From contig CAWFFZ010000001.1 in the NCBI GenBank assembly GCA_963815295.1, forward strand, positions 496,001 through 560,000: DNA of 64,000 nucleotides, written 5' to 3'. Positions 25,740 to 34,745 of the stretch are shown one piece after another. Numbering within the stretch: position 1 is the stretch's first letter; each line of letters begins with the position of its first letter. A model generated the notes under the pieces. The model was not told the DNA's origin, ran no database searches, and saw only the letters and a program-made list of their open reading frames with translations. This DNA is from JACDHG01 sp963815295 (GTDB lineage: Bacteria; Actinomycetota; Actinomycetes; Propionibacteriales; Nocardioidaceae). The position numbers and the translations under genes were made by a program.

Positions 25740-27416
25740 TCAGTGCACGACCGCCTTCTCGGAGCCGGCGCCGGTGAGGGAGCGCACCTCGAGCTCGTTG
25801 TAGAGGCTCTCGGCCATTTCGTCACGCGACGTGATGGTGCCGATGTAGCCCATCAGGAAGCCGAACGGGATGGACACGATGCCAGGGTTGCTCAGCGGGA
25901 AGTACGACCAGTCGCTGTCGGGGAACAATGCTGTGCCGGTTTCCGGGCCGGACACGACAGGCGAGAAGAACACCAACCCGACGCACATGACGAGCCCACC
26001 GTAGATCGCCCAGGTGGCACCGCGGGTGTTGAAGCGTCGCCAGAACAAGTTGAGGATCAGCGACGGCAGGTTTGCCGACGCGGCAACCGCGAAGGCGAGC
26101 GCCACGAGGAAGGCGATGTTGAGCCCCTTGGAGGGGATAGCCAACCCGATCGCTACCGCACCGATGACCAAGGCGGCGATGCGAGCGACCTTGACCTCCT
26201 CGTCGCCGGTCGCCTCACCCTTGCGGAACACGCTCCCGTAAAGGTCATGCGCGACCGAGGAAGCCGACGTCAGGGTGAGTCCGGCGACCACCGCAAGGAT
26301 GGTGGCGAACGCCACGGCCGAGATCAACGCGAGCAAGATAGCGCCCCCCGCGGAGCCGGGACCGCCGCCGACGGCCTCGGCGAGTAATGGCGAGGCTAGG
26401 TTGCCCGCACTCTCTACGATCTCGGCCTGACCCTCCGCTTCGACCAGCGCGGCGGCGCCGAAGCCGAGCACCAGCGTCATGAGGTAGAACGTGCCGATCA
26501 AGCCAATCGCCCACATCACTGACTTCCGCGCGTCGCGCGAGGTCGGCACCGTGTAGAAGCGGATCAGGATGTGCGGCAGGCCGGCGGTGCCGAGCACCAA
26601 CGCGAGACCCAACGAGATGAAGTTGATCTTCGCTGTGGTCGTGGCGCCGTACTGCAGACCGGGCTCAAGGAACGCCGATGCGTCATTCCCGGCTTCCTTG
26701 GCAGCATCGGTGGCGGCGTAGTTGTCGCCAGCGGTCCCGAGCAGGTCGGAAAGGTTGAAGTTGAACTTGGCAAGCACCAAGACGGTGATGAGCACGGTGC
26801 CCGTCATGAGCAGCACGGCTTTGACGATCTGCACCCAGGTGGTGCCCTTCATTCCGCCGAAGACGACGTAGATGATCATCAACGCGCCGACGCCGACGAT
26901 CGTCAGGTTCTGGACGCCCTCACTGCTGACGCCGAGCAGGAGTGCCACCAGCGTTCCAGCACCGACCATCTGGGCGAGCAGGTAGAAGATCGACACGACG
27001 ACGGTGGAGGTCGCCGCGGCGGTGCGGACCGGGGTCTGCCTCATCCGGTAGGCGAGCTGGTCGGCCATCGTGTAGCGGCCGGAGTTCCGCAGCAGCTCCG
27101 CCACCAGCAACAGTGCAACGAGCCAAGCAACTAGGAAGCCGATGGAGTAGAGGAAACCGTCGTACCCGTACAACGCAATGGCGCCCGAGATGCCGAGGAA
27201 CGACGCAGCGGACATGTAGTCGCCGGAGATAGCGAGGCCATTCTGGAAGCCGGAGATGTTGCGGCCGGCGGCGTAGTAGTCGGCCGCGCCCTTGGTGTTG
27301 CGGCTTGCCCACACCGTGATGCCGAGGGTGATGGCCACGACGACAAGGAAGAGCGCGGTGGTCAGCCCTTGGGTTGCATCCTCTGACAGTGCGACCATGG
27401 TCTGATCGGCGCTCAT
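25740..27416 (-). CDS. actP: Cation/acetate symporter (SSS family, ActP-like)
   Basis: A 558-residue sodium:solute symporter with about 13 hydrophobic helices. FYTVPTSRDARKSVMWAIG and NLPSLILNLFWRRFNTRGATWA are typical of the ActP/MctC monocarboxylate group. The long loop around residues 225-260 is also characteristic. It overlaps the small DUF485 gene by 4 bp and lies upstream of acs in the transcription direction, so acetate (or pyruvate/propionate) uptake is the likely role. Confidence 0.93.
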   Translation of the reverse strand: MSADQTMVALSEDATQGLTTALFLVVVAITLGITVWASRNTKGAADYYAAGRNISGFQNGLAISGDYMSAASFLGISGAIALYGYDGFLYSIGFLVAWLVALLLVAELLRNSGRYTMADQLAYRMRQTPVRTAAATSTVVVSIFYLLAQMVGAGTLVALLLGVSSEGVQNLTIVGVGALMIIYVVFGGMKGTTWVQIVKAVLLMTGTVLITVLVLAKFNFNLSDLLGTAGDNYAATDAAKEAGNDASAFLEPGLQYGATTTAKINFISLGLALVLGTAGLPHILIRFYTVPTSRDARKSVMWAIGLIGTFYLMTLVLGFGAAALVEAEGQAEIVESAGNLASPLLAEAVGGGPGSAGGAILLALISAVAFATILAVVAGLTLTSASSVAHDLYGSVFRKGEATGDEEVKVARIAALVIGAVAIGLAIPSKGLNIAFLVALAFAVAASANLPSLILNLFWRRFNTRGATWAIYGGLVMCVGLVFFSPVVSGPETGTALFPDSDWSYFPLSNPGIVSIPFGFLMGYIGTITSRDEMAESLYNELEVRSLTGAGSEKAVVH

Positions 27417-27745
27417 CGGGTGCCCTCCTCGTTGTATCCGCTTTGCAGGCGGGCCGCAATCGGGTCGAGTTCACGGTTGGCGTACGAGCTGTACATGCGC
27501 GCGATGATGAACGTCGAGGCGAACTGCAGCAGGCCGAAGATAAGCGCGATGTTGATGTTGCCAAACACCTTCGTCGACATGAAGTCATGCGCAAACGACG
27601 ACATCACGACGTAGAGCAGGTACCAGGAGAGGAACGCCACTGTCCATGGGACGACGAACGCCCGGAACTTGCGTCGTAGCTCCTGGAAGTCAGCACTGGC
27701 GTGCATCTCTTCGTAGACGCGATGTTGGTCTGGGAGTTCCTGCAT
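27413..27745 (-). CDS. DUF485 small membrane protein, symporter partner
   Basis: A 110-residue protein with two transmembrane helices (about 35-57 and 70-92) and the DUF485 pattern RRKFRAFVVPWTVAFLSWYLLYVV. Members (YjcH in E. coli) are encoded next to acetate permeases. The ATG at 27745 is chosen because GAGGTGGAG lies just upstream and the family start MQELPDQHRVYEEM follows. The 27746-27940 gap upstream has no gene and probably holds the promoter of this operon. Confidence 0.9.
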   Translation of the reverse strand: MQELPDQHRVYEEMHASADFQELRRKFRAFVVPWTVAFLSWYLLYVVMSSFAHDFMSTKVFGNINIALIFGLLQFASTFIIARMYSSYANRELDPIAARLQSGYNEEGTR

Positions 27746-27940
27746 GACTCCACCTCGCTGCAGTTGGGTGTGACGGTCTCGAACGTAGGGCCAAGGCCGG
27801 GCATGGCGGCAGCGTCGGTGTGGGCTTTCGCGGTCAGTGGTGTGGATCCCTCGTCGTACGGTGAATGCGCGCGCGACGAACGGTCCCACCCGCACGACCA
27901 GCGGTTGCCAGGTCGCACTCTGGCCAAGCCCTTTCGCGGG

Positions 27941-29449
27941 TCAACGCGCGGATCTAGCAGCCTCCGGACCGCGGTCGACGGCGAGGTGTTCGGGGGTGTG
28001 CAGCCGGACCATAGTGCGAGCGACCTGCGCGGGTATGTGCTGAGCTGTCAGCTTCGAGACGAAGACCATGGTCGCGAAGGAGGCCGGCACCGAGATCAGC
28101 GCCGGCTGCGCCATCAACGTGCCGAACCAGTCGTCGTCGAGGTTGGCCACGATCGTCAGTACGACGCCGAGGCCGCTGAGGGTGCCGCCGACAGCGAGGC
28201 CGGCGCCGGCACCGGCGGCTGTGAGCCCTCGCCACCAGATGCCGAGGACGAGCAGGGGACAGAAGGTCGATGCCGACACCGCGAAGGCGAGCCCGACAGC
28301 GTTGGCGACAGGTACGTCGGAGCCGATCAGCGCAAGGGCCAGCGGCACGATCACGGCGACCGTCGCCGCTATCCGGAAGGCCGCTACTCCGTGGAGGTCG
28401 GAGCCACGCAGATAGCGGCCAAACAGGTCCTGGCTGAGCACTCCTGCGACTGACACGGTGAGGCCTGAGCAAGTGGACAGGAATGCCGCGAACGCGCCCG
28501 CGGCGACAAGCGCGCCGAGAAGCTCGCCTCCGACGCCGCTGATCATCCGCCCCGGCAGCTCGAGCACGACAGTGTCCTGGCCGGCCAGGTCTGGGGCGTA
28601 GATGCGACCAAGCGCACCATAGGCGGCCGGCATCAGGTAAAAGACTCCGAGCAGGCCGAGCACGACCAAGGTCGTTCGCCGGGCCTGCCGGCCGTCAGGG
28701 TTCGTGTAGAAGCGCACGAGCACGTGGGGGAGGCCCATTGTGCCGAGGAAGGTCGCCACGATCAGCGAGTAGGTGCTGTAGAGGGAGTGGCTGCGGTCAG
28801 GTTGTGACACGGGGTTGGTCTCGAAAGACGGCGCGCCGTCACCGTGCCACACCATGACCAGGAAGATCAGGGGCAGGGCGATCGCCGTCAGCTTCAGCCA
28901 GTACTGGAACGCCTGCACGAACGTGATGCTGCGCATCCCACCTGCTACGGCGTTGAAGACGACGACGGCTGCAACGAGGACCCCGCCGAGCCACTGTGGC
29001 GCGCCGGTCACCGTTTGCAGAGTGACACCGGCGCCCTGGAACTGCGGCATCAGATAGAGCCAGCCGATGAGGACCACCAGCAGACTGCTCCAACGACGTA
29101 CCTGCGCAGACTCGAGCCGCGCCTCGGCGAAGTCAGGAAGTGTGTAGGCGCCACTGCGTCGAAGCGGCGCGGCGACGAGGACGAGCAGCACGAGGTAGCC
29201 CGCGGTCCAGCCGACGGGGTACCAGAGCATGTCCGAGCCGTAGGTGAGGATCAGGCCGGCGATGCCGAGGAAGGATGCGGCCGACAGGTACTCGCCGCCG
29301 ATCGCCGATGCGTTGAGCACCGGTCCCACCGACCGCGACGCAACGTAGAAGTCGCTTGTGGTGCGGCTGATCCGCAAGCCGAACGCGCCGATCGTCGCGG
29401 TGGCGACCGAGACGAGGACGACGGCGGTCCAACCCGCGGCGGCGTTCAT
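27941..29449 (-). CDS. Second SSS-family symporter
   Basis: A 502-residue sodium:solute symporter paralogous to the neighbouring ActP-like protein but clearly divergent. Shared landmarks include ASAIGGEYLSAASFLGIAGLI and GLPHVLVRFYTNPDGRQARRTTL. It lacks the long loop of ActP. It is coupled by a 4-bp overlap to a small membrane protein gene and lies directly downstream of the LytTR response regulator. It may carry a different monocarboxylate (for example pyruvate or lactate). Confidence 0.92.
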   Translation of the reverse strand: MNAAAGWTAVVLVSVATATIGAFGLRISRTTSDFYVASRSVGPVLNASAIGGEYLSAASFLGIAGLILTYGSDMLWYPVGWTAGYLVLLVLVAAPLRRSGAYTLPDFAEARLESAQVRRWSSLLVVLIGWLYLMPQFQGAGVTLQTVTGAPQWLGGVLVAAVVVFNAVAGGMRSITFVQAFQYWLKLTAIALPLIFLVMVWHGDGAPSFETNPVSQPDRSHSLYSTYSLIVATFLGTMGLPHVLVRFYTNPDGRQARRTTLVVLGLLGVFYLMPAAYGALGRIYAPDLAGQDTVVLELPGRMISGVGGELLGALVAAGAFAAFLSTCSGLTVSVAGVLSQDLFGRYLRGSDLHGVAAFRIAATVAVIVPLALALIGSDVPVANAVGLAFAVSASTFCPLLVLGIWWRGLTAAGAGAGLAVGGTLSGLGVVLTIVANLDDDWFGTLMAQPALISVPASFATMVFVSKLTAQHIPAQVARTMVRLHTPEHLAVDRGPEAARSAR

Positions 29450-29814
29450 CGGCGCTCGACGATGTCGGAGAAGTCGCGTTCGGTCCGCTCAGCTTGTCGG
29501 ACGTAGAACCAGCCAAGGGCGACGAGCACCGGGTAGACGAGGAACCCGAGCGCGACCCAAGGCAAGGGGACGCCGGCAACCTCGGCGTTGCGGGCGGCCG
29601 GCACGAGAGCGAACAGAAGCGGCAGCATGCCGAGCACGGCAGCCAGCACGCCGAGCACAAGCAAGGCGAGCTGGAGCTGGCTACGCAACAGGGACTGCAT
29701 GAAAGCGTCGCCGACGCCTGTCTGGTCGTCGATCTCCTGGGTCAGCGCCTTGCGACGCTCCCTGGCGGCGGTGGTGCGCGGACTCGTGACCCTGACCCGC
29801 CGCGGCGTGGCCAT
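29446..29814 (-). CDS. Small membrane protein, partner of second symporter
   Basis: A 122-residue protein with a basic N-terminus and two transmembrane helices (about 47-70 and 82-104), ending in a charged tail. It is the positional counterpart of the DUF485 protein of the first symporter but shows no clear sequence match. It overlaps the symporter by 4 bp and abuts the response regulator stop/start. An accessory subunit is likely. Confidence 0.82.
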   Translation of the reverse strand: MATPRRVRVTSPRTTAARERRKALTQEIDDQTGVGDAFMQSLLRSQLQLALLVLGVLAAVLGMLPLLFALVPAARNAEVAGVPLPWVALGFLVYPVLVALGWFYVRQAERTERDFSDIVERR

Positions 29815-30572
29815 CAGTCCAGCTCGGGTCGAGACGTCGAACGTCGTACGAGCAGATCGCGCAGCTCGGCGGTATGACGTCGACTGACCTGGAGCTCGCT
29901 CTCGCCGACGCGGACCAGGCAGCGACCTTGCTCGACTCGAACCTCGCTGATGTGGGACAGCGCCACGAGCAGGCTGCGGTGGATGCGCACGAAGCCGGCG
30001 TCGCGCCAGCGCTCCTCGAGCGTGGTGAGTGGCGCGCGGAGTAGGTGCGAGCCATCGGCAGTGTGGAGGCGGACGTAGTCGCCCTGGGCCTCCGCGTAGC
30101 CGATGGCGCTGCGCTGCACGAATCTGGTGACCCCGCCGAGCTCGACCGGAATGGTTTCATCGTCGTGGTCAGCGGCTGTCTGGTCGCGCGCCTCGACGAT
30201 GCGTCGGATCGACTCAGCGAGGCGATCCACGCGCACGGGCTTGAGGAGGTAGTCGACGGCGTTGATCTCGAATGCCTCGACGGCGTGGCCATCATGCGCG
30301 GTGACAAACACGATGGAGGGTGCGGTCTTGAACCTGCCGAGCACCCGGGCGACGTCGAGACCGCTCAGCCCGGGCATGGCGATGTCGAGGAAAACCGCGT
30401 CGGTTTCTCCGCGCTCGAGATGCTTGAGTGCTGCCGCTCCCGATCCTGTCGACGTGACCCCCTCGACGCGGGAGTCACCGGACAGGAGGTAGCTCAGCTC
30501 TTCGCGGATCGGCTGCTCGTCGTCGACGACGAGCACCCGTAAGCCGTTGAGTTCGACGCCGGCCTGAGCCAT
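29814..30572 (-). CDS. LytTR-type response regulator
   Basis: A 252-residue DNA-binding response regulator. The receiver domain has the acidic pair VVDDEQ, phospho-acceptor D63 in FLDIAMPGLSG, T in FVTAHDG and K in YLLKPVRVDRL. The C-terminal LytTR domain (about 150-245) has AEAQGDYVRLHTADG, FVRIHRSLLVAL and the LQVSRRH strand. It binds DNA as paired direct repeats in this family. Together with the nearby histidine kinase it probably controls the two symporter operons, as pyruvate-sensing LytS/LytTR pairs do elsewhere. Confidence 0.92.
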   Translation of the reverse strand: MAQAGVELNGLRVLVVDDEQPIREELSYLLSGDSRVEGVTSTGSGAAALKHLERGETDAVFLDIAMPGLSGLDVARVLGRFKTAPSIVFVTAHDGHAVEAFEINAVDYLLKPVRVDRLAESIRRIVEARDQTAADHDDETIPVELGGVTRFVQRSAIGYAEAQGDYVRLHTADGSHLLRAPLTTLEERWRDAGFVRIHRSLLVALSHISEVRVEQGRCLVRVGESELQVSRRHTAELRDLLVRRSTSRPELD

Positions 30573-30633
30573 GGGGTGACCCTAGCGGCGCTGACGTGCC
30601 TCCGCTGGGCCGCTTGGATTCGATCCGTCGTCG

Positions 30634-30996
30634 CTACGCCGACTCCCAGCCCGGCGGCAGCTCCCAGCTTTGTCCTGGCCCGCGCTTGAGGGGTGCGCTG
30701 TCGATGACGGCCGCTGGGTTGAGCGGGCCGTAAATGTGCGGGTACGTGTCGGCTGCCTCGGGTACGTCGTCGAGCTGCCATGGCGACTCGAGCCGGTCGG
30801 TGTCGATAGCGAGCAGGGTCAGCGGGCCGGGCTCGTCGTCGTACACGAAGTCGAGGACACCGAGGACCTGGTCTAGTCGCGAGCAGTGGATGAAGCCTTG
30901 CTCGTCGAGGGTGGTGTCTCGCGTGGACGTTGTGTAGCTGCCGGTTTGGCGCGCGATCCGCCAATCGTCGGGGTTCGCGATGTGGAAAATCCGCAT
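30634..30996 (-). CDS. DUF952 protein
   Basis: A 120-residue DUF952 protein (glutathione S-transferase-like annotations exist but function is unknown). Family motifs are MRIFHIANPDDW, EGFIHCS-like EQGFIHCSRLDQV and the C-terminal PHIYGPLNPAAVI. The ATG at 30996 begins exactly with the family motif; the open frame further upstream is antisense to the adjacent acetyltransferase region. It splits the histidine kinase from its response regulator. Confidence 0.87.
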   Translation of the reverse strand: MRIFHIANPDDWRIARQTGSYTTSTRDTTLDEQGFIHCSRLDQVLGVLDFVYDDEPGPLTLLAIDTDRLESPWQLDDVPEAADTYPHIYGPLNPAAVIDSAPLKRGPGQSWELPPGWESA

Positions 30997-31070
30997 CCGT
31001 CGACGATGCCACGTTTCGCGTGGCGCGCGATGGCGTCGACTCGGCTCGGTAGGTCGGGCAGAGTATTGCG

Positions 31071-31511
31071 ATGAGCGAGCCACAGCTGCGGGTCGCGCCC
31101 TTCGCGGAGCTGCAGGCCGAAACGGCGTACCGGATCTGGCAGCTGCGCACGTCGGTGTTCGTGGTCGAGCAGGGCTGCGTCTACCAGGAGCTCGACGGGC
31201 GCGACCTCGAGCCCTCGACCCGACACGTGTGGGTGGAGGAAGGCGATGAGGTGATCGCCTACCTGCGTGTCCTCGCTGAGCCCGACGGTGTGGCGCGGAT
31301 CGGCCGAGTCTGCGTGCTCGCTTCGGCGCGGTCGCACGGCTGGGCGCGGCGGCTGATGGAGGCCGCGCAGGCCGAGATCGGTGCGCGGCCGACCGTCCTC
31401 CACGCGCAGGCGTACCTGGCGCCCTGGTACACCGGGTTGGGCTATCAGGTGACAGGCCCGGAGTTCCTTGATGACGGCATCCCGCACGTGCCCATGCGGC
31501 GCACGCCCTGA
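31071..31511 (+). CDS. GNAT acetyltransferase, ElaA-like
   Basis: A 146-residue Gcn5-type N-acetyltransferase. ElaA-like features are YRIWQLRTSVFVVEQGCVYQELDGRDLE and the acetyl-CoA loop region VCVLASARSHGWARRLM, in which the usual RGxGxG is replaced by RSHGWA. The C-terminal YLAPWYTGLGY motif is well kept. It is the only plus-strand gene among minus-strand regulator genes and is probably transcribed alone. Confidence 0.88.
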   Translation: MSEPQLRVAPFAELQAETAYRIWQLRTSVFVVEQGCVYQELDGRDLEPSTRHVWVEEGDEVIAYLRVLAEPDGVARIGRVCVLASARSHGWARRLMEAAQAEIGARPTVLHAQAYLAPWYTGLGYQVTGPEFLDDGIPHVPMRRTP

Positions 31512-31527
31512 GCGCTGGCCCACAGCG

Positions 31528-32706
31528 TCAGGTGTGCACCCCGGGCGCGTACTTGGGGATTCGCACGATCGCCTTCGTGCCAGCACCGACGGCAGTCTCG
31601 ATGACGAGGCCGTATTCGTCGCCGAACGTGCTGCGTAGTCGCTCGTCGACGTTGCCTAGCCCGATCGAGTCGACGCTCTCGTCGCCAGCCAACGCCCGGC
31701 GCACCCGTTCGGGTTCTTCGCCGACGCCGTCGTCCTCGATCGAGATCACCACGTCCGCGCCGTGGTCCTCGGCAAGGATGGTGATGTGGCCGTTCTCGGT
31801 CTTCCCTTGGAGGCCATGGCGCACGGCGTTCTCAACCAGGGGTTGCAGCGACAGGAACGGCAGCGTCACGGGCAACGCCTCGGGCGCAACGCGCAGCGTC
31901 ACCTGCAGCCGGTCACCGAACCTGGCCTTCTCCAGCACGAGGTAGCGCTCGATCGAGCGAAGTTCTTCGGCAAGCGTCGTGAAATCACCATGTCTGCGGA
32001 AGGAGTAGCGGGTGAAGTCGGCGAACTCCAGCAAGAGCTCGCGTGCCCGTTCCGGGTCGGTGCGCACGAACGACGCGATCGCCGACAGCGAGTTGTAGAT
32101 GAAATGCGGGGAGATCTGAGCCCGGAGTGCCCGCACCTCCGCCTCCATCAGCCTGGTGCGGGACTCGTCGACCTCGGCGAGCTCGAGCTGCCCGGACACC
32201 CAACCCGCGACCTCGTTGGTTGCTCGAATCAGCCCGGCGCTCGGTTGGGGCACGAAGACCTGCAGGGTGCCAACGACACGCCCGTCGACGGTCAACGGGG
32301 CGGTGATGACGTGGCGCAGAGTGCAGTCCCCGCGGTGGCAGCCCGTGCGTCCCGTTGACGTACCGCCGTTTTCGTACGTTGGCTGGGCTAGGTCGTACGC
32401 CGCTTCGCGGTGGTGCTCGCCTCCTCCGTCCCACGCCAGCACTCCGTCGAGGTCGGACAGGGCGGCGGCAGGTGAGCCGAGGAGGGCGCGCAGGTAGCGC
32501 AGCGACTTGTCGGCCGATGCGCTGTGGAGTCCGCCGCGCAAGGGGGGTGAGGCGAGGCTTGCGGTGTGGAGGGTGCGGAAGGTGGTGCGGTCGGCCGACG
32601 TACCAAATGCGTTGCGGCTGCGCGCGATCACCCAGAGCGTCCCACCGGCGACCACCATGATGGCGGTCACGACGAGGATGGTTTGCACGCTGCCCACGAG
32701 CGTCAC
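31528..32706 (-). CDS. LytS-type sensor histidine kinase
   Basis: A 392-residue membrane sensor kinase. One transmembrane helix near the N-terminus (VQTILVVTAIMVVAGGTLWVI) is followed by a GAF-like sensing region (about 90-190) with cysteines in GCHRGDCTLRH. The His_kinase domain has the phospho-acceptor SPHFIYNSLSAIASF, and an ATPase domain has LQPLVENAVRHG and IEDDGVGEE. The GTG at 32706 is preferred because codons further upstream lie in 22-bp repeats. It is the likely partner of the LytTR regulator at 29814-30572. Confidence 0.91.
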   Translation of the reverse strand: MTLVGSVQTILVVTAIMVVAGGTLWVIARSRNAFGTSADRTTFRTLHTASLASPPLRGGLHSASADKSLRYLRALLGSPAAALSDLDGVLAWDGGGEHHREAAYDLAQPTYENGGTSTGRTGCHRGDCTLRHVITAPLTVDGRVVGTLQVFVPQPSAGLIRATNEVAGWVSGQLELAEVDESRTRLMEAEVRALRAQISPHFIYNSLSAIASFVRTDPERARELLLEFADFTRYSFRRHGDFTTLAEELRSIERYLVLEKARFGDRLQVTLRVAPEALPVTLPFLSLQPLVENAVRHGLQGKTENGHITILAEDHGADVVISIEDDGVGEEPERVRRALAGDESVDSIGLGNVDERLRSTFGDEYGLVIETAVGAGTKAIVRIPKYAPGVHT

Positions 32707-32748
32707 CGTAGTGGGGCCAGCGCTCGGTGACGGGTGAACTGACCACGA

Positions 32749-32829
32749 GTGACGGCTCAACGGACCAAAGGTGACGGGTCAACAGACCAAAGGTGACGGG
32801 TCAACAGACCAAAGTTGACGGGTCGGCGT
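32749..32829. repeat. 22-bp tandem repeat array, locus C (4 units)
   Basis: Copies of GTGACGGGTCAACAGACCAAAG (consensus) start at 32749, 32771, 32793 and 32815, exactly 22 bp apart. Same family as locus A. The array fills the gap between the kinase start and the methyltransferase stop at 32829-32831. Confidence 0.94.
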
Positions 32830-33623
32830 TAGGGGAAGTCGATGAGGAGGCCGTCGTCGGGGCCGGTCTCTTCGCGGTGGAAGCTAGCGAGCCCGGTGAC
32901 CCGGGCGCGGAAGCAGTAGAGCTTCCACGGCATCTGCATCCCGTCGGGGCCGCGGCCGTAGCTGTCGTAGAGGTCGCCGACCTTCGTGAGGAGTTCCTCG
33001 CGCTCGTCGGGCTCCAGCACAGCCGCGTGCGAGTGTGACGCGATGAAGCCGAGCAGCGAGCTGCGGTGGAAATGCTGCCAGTGACGGAAGACCCTGGTCT
33101 CGCTGGTCGCAAACAGATCCGAACCTTCCAGCGGGTCGTCGCTGCCTAGCTCCTCAGTCGTGCCGACCATGCCGAGCACCTTGCGCACCCACGGAACCTT
33201 GATGTCGCCGTAGTTCCAGGCAAGGCCTAGCACTCCGCCCGGTCGTAGGACCCGGGCAATCTCCGGCAGTGCCCGATCGGCGTCGAACCAGTGAAACGCC
33301 TGACCCGCCACGACCACATCGACGGAGCTCGACGGAAGCGGGAGGTCTTCCGCGCTCCCGACCACGCTGCGAGCCACCGGGACAACCCGCCTCAGTTGTT
33401 GCAGCATTGGTAGTGACGGGTCGGCCGCCACCACTTCGTGACCGAGTGCAGCAACCGCGGAGCTCAGCTTGCCCGTGCCGGCACCCACGTCGAGCACTCG
33501 CCCGGGGCTGGTGCCCACCAGCCACGACACGGCCTCGGTGGGGTAGCCCGGGCGGAAGTCGGCGTACGCCTGCGCAACGTCACCGAAGCTGGCGGCGCGG
33601 GTGCGCATCTCGTCGGCGTCCAT
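32829..33623 (-). CDS. Class I SAM-dependent methyltransferase
   Basis: A 264-residue methyltransferase with the AdoMet-binding motif VLDVGAGTGKLSSAVA, acidic loop VVAADPSLPMLQQL and the post-motif region GSAEDLPLPSSSVDVVVAGQAFHWFD. ARVLRPGGVLGLAWNYGD is the usual motif after the active site. The UbiE/Methyltransf_11 subgroup is likely, with a small-molecule substrate that cannot be named. Its ATG faces the divergent Fic-like gene. Confidence 0.92.
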   Translation of the reverse strand: MDADEMRTRAASFGDVAQAYADFRPGYPTEAVSWLVGTSPGRVLDVGAGTGKLSSAVAALGHEVVAADPSLPMLQQLRRVVPVARSVVGSAEDLPLPSSSVDVVVAGQAFHWFDADRALPEIARVLRPGGVLGLAWNYGDIKVPWVRKVLGMVGTTEELGSDDPLEGSDLFATSETRVFRHWQHFHRSSLLGFIASHSHAAVLEPDEREELLTKVGDLYDSYGRGPDGMQMPWKLYCFRARVTGLASFHREETGPDDGLLIDFP

Positions 33624-33670
33624 GACCGCGAGATTATCTCTTCACGAGAGGCGCGCCTACGCTGTGGCGG

Positions 33671-34423
33671 GTGCTCACTGCAGCGGAGGTCGCCGACTGG
33701 GCGAACCTCGAGGGCGTTGCCTCCTCAGTGGCCGCCGCCCGCGACTCGGTCGACGCGTTGTTGCGGGATCGAGGTCTGCGACGTACCACGCCGGAGCTGA
33801 CCACAGAGTCGCTCCTCCGGGGTGCAGCGGCTTCAGCTCTGCTTGAGACGGGCACAGACGAAGCCGGCGCGGATACGTCGCTCCACGACGCGGTGGAGCG
33901 ACTCCACACTGGAGCCGGCGACCCGACCGCCCTGCGCGCCGCGCGGCTCTACTCCGGGCTGCTGACGTTGGTGCCGGTGGTGACCCGGTCTCCACTGCAG
34001 GCGTTCGCGCGGATGCATGTGCTGGCCGCATCGGGTGAGGTGGCCGACGAGGAGCTGGGACGTCCCCGCCCCGAACCCGCCACTGCGATGCGACTGCAGC
34101 AACTGGCGGAGGTGCTGGTCGCCGACACCACCGTCCCCGCGATCGTGGTGGCGGCTGTCGCCCACGCAGAAGTGGCGACGACCAGGCCGTTTGCGTCCGG
34201 CAACGGCATGATCGCCAGGGCGCTGGAGCGGCTGCTCCTGGTCACGCGTGGCGTCGACCCCACCTCGATGGTCGTGCCGGAGGCTGGTCATCTGCGGCTC
34301 GAGCCCAGCTATCGCGCGGCGCTGGATGGCTATGCCAGCGGCACGGCCGTGGGTCGCCGCGCGTGGTTGCTCCATGTCTGCTCCGCACTGCCCGAAGGCG
34401 TCAGCGCGAGCCCTCTCCGCTAA
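33671..34423 (+). CDS. Fic-fold protein with degenerate active site
   Basis: A 250-residue, mostly helical protein matching the position of Rv3662c beside the HAD phosphatase gene (from memory). Near residue 172 it has the Fic-like motif TRPFASGNGMIARAL. Compared with the catalytic HxFx(D/E)GNGRxxR, the His is Arg and the conserved Arg after GNG is Met, so AMP transfer is unlikely by the usual mechanism. The GTG start at 33671 fits the family length. A short hairpin (GCCGTT/AACGGC near 34520-34534) lies downstream. Confidence 0.8.
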   Translation: MLTAAEVADWANLEGVASSVAAARDSVDALLRDRGLRRTTPELTTESLLRGAAASALLETGTDEAGADTSLHDAVERLHTGAGDPTALRAARLYSGLLTLVPVVTRSPLQAFARMHVLAASGEVADEELGRPRPEPATAMRLQQLAEVLVADTTVPAIVVAAVAHAEVATTRPFASGNGMIARALERLLLVTRGVDPTSMVVPEAGHLRLEPSYRAALDGYASGTAVGRRAWLLHVCSALPEGVSASPLR

Positions 34424-34599
34424 GCGAGCGGTGGAAGGCACCTCGATCGGGGGAGTCCGTGACGGTCTGGAGCGATTCGCTCGGAGGGGCGTGAAGCGAC
34501 TCGCCGGTAGCCCCTTCCGTTGGCCGTTCAAACGGCGTACAAAGGAACCCAACAACTCAAGACCCACACATGGAACTGGTACCCACGCGGCGATCCGCC

Positions 34600-34712
34600 C
34601 TTCCTTAGGGTAGTCGCACCCGGGACACTCCCAGGGCGACGGTTGAGAGAGTGCACGCCTGGTAGCCGGTGACTGTGTGTCAGCGGCGGCGCCTTCGATG
34701 AAGGCGCCGCTC
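34600..34712 (+). ncRNA. Possible small RNA upstream of terminator hairpin
   Basis: The 34424-34745 gap has no gene. It contains a possible -10 (TAGGGT near 34606), a fold GTCGCACCCGGGA..CTCCCAGGGCGAC and a perfect 11-bp hairpin at 34686-34710. This could be an independent RNA, but the hairpin may only terminate the HAD gene from the other side. Confidence 0.25.
34686..34710. terminator. Terminator hairpin
   Basis: GCGGCGCCTTC and GAAGGCGCCGC form a perfect 11-bp stem with a 3-base loop, 36 bp past the stop of the HAD gene. Confidence 0.8.
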
Positions 34713-34745
34713 GCATGTGCTCACATCCCTTGTCTGTAAGGTGAA

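Noticed and set aside
23546..25825. Longer acetyl-CoA synthetase start
   Set aside because: The extra 95 residues upstream are arginine/proline-rich and overlap a terminator hairpin; the GTG at 25540 has a ribosome site.
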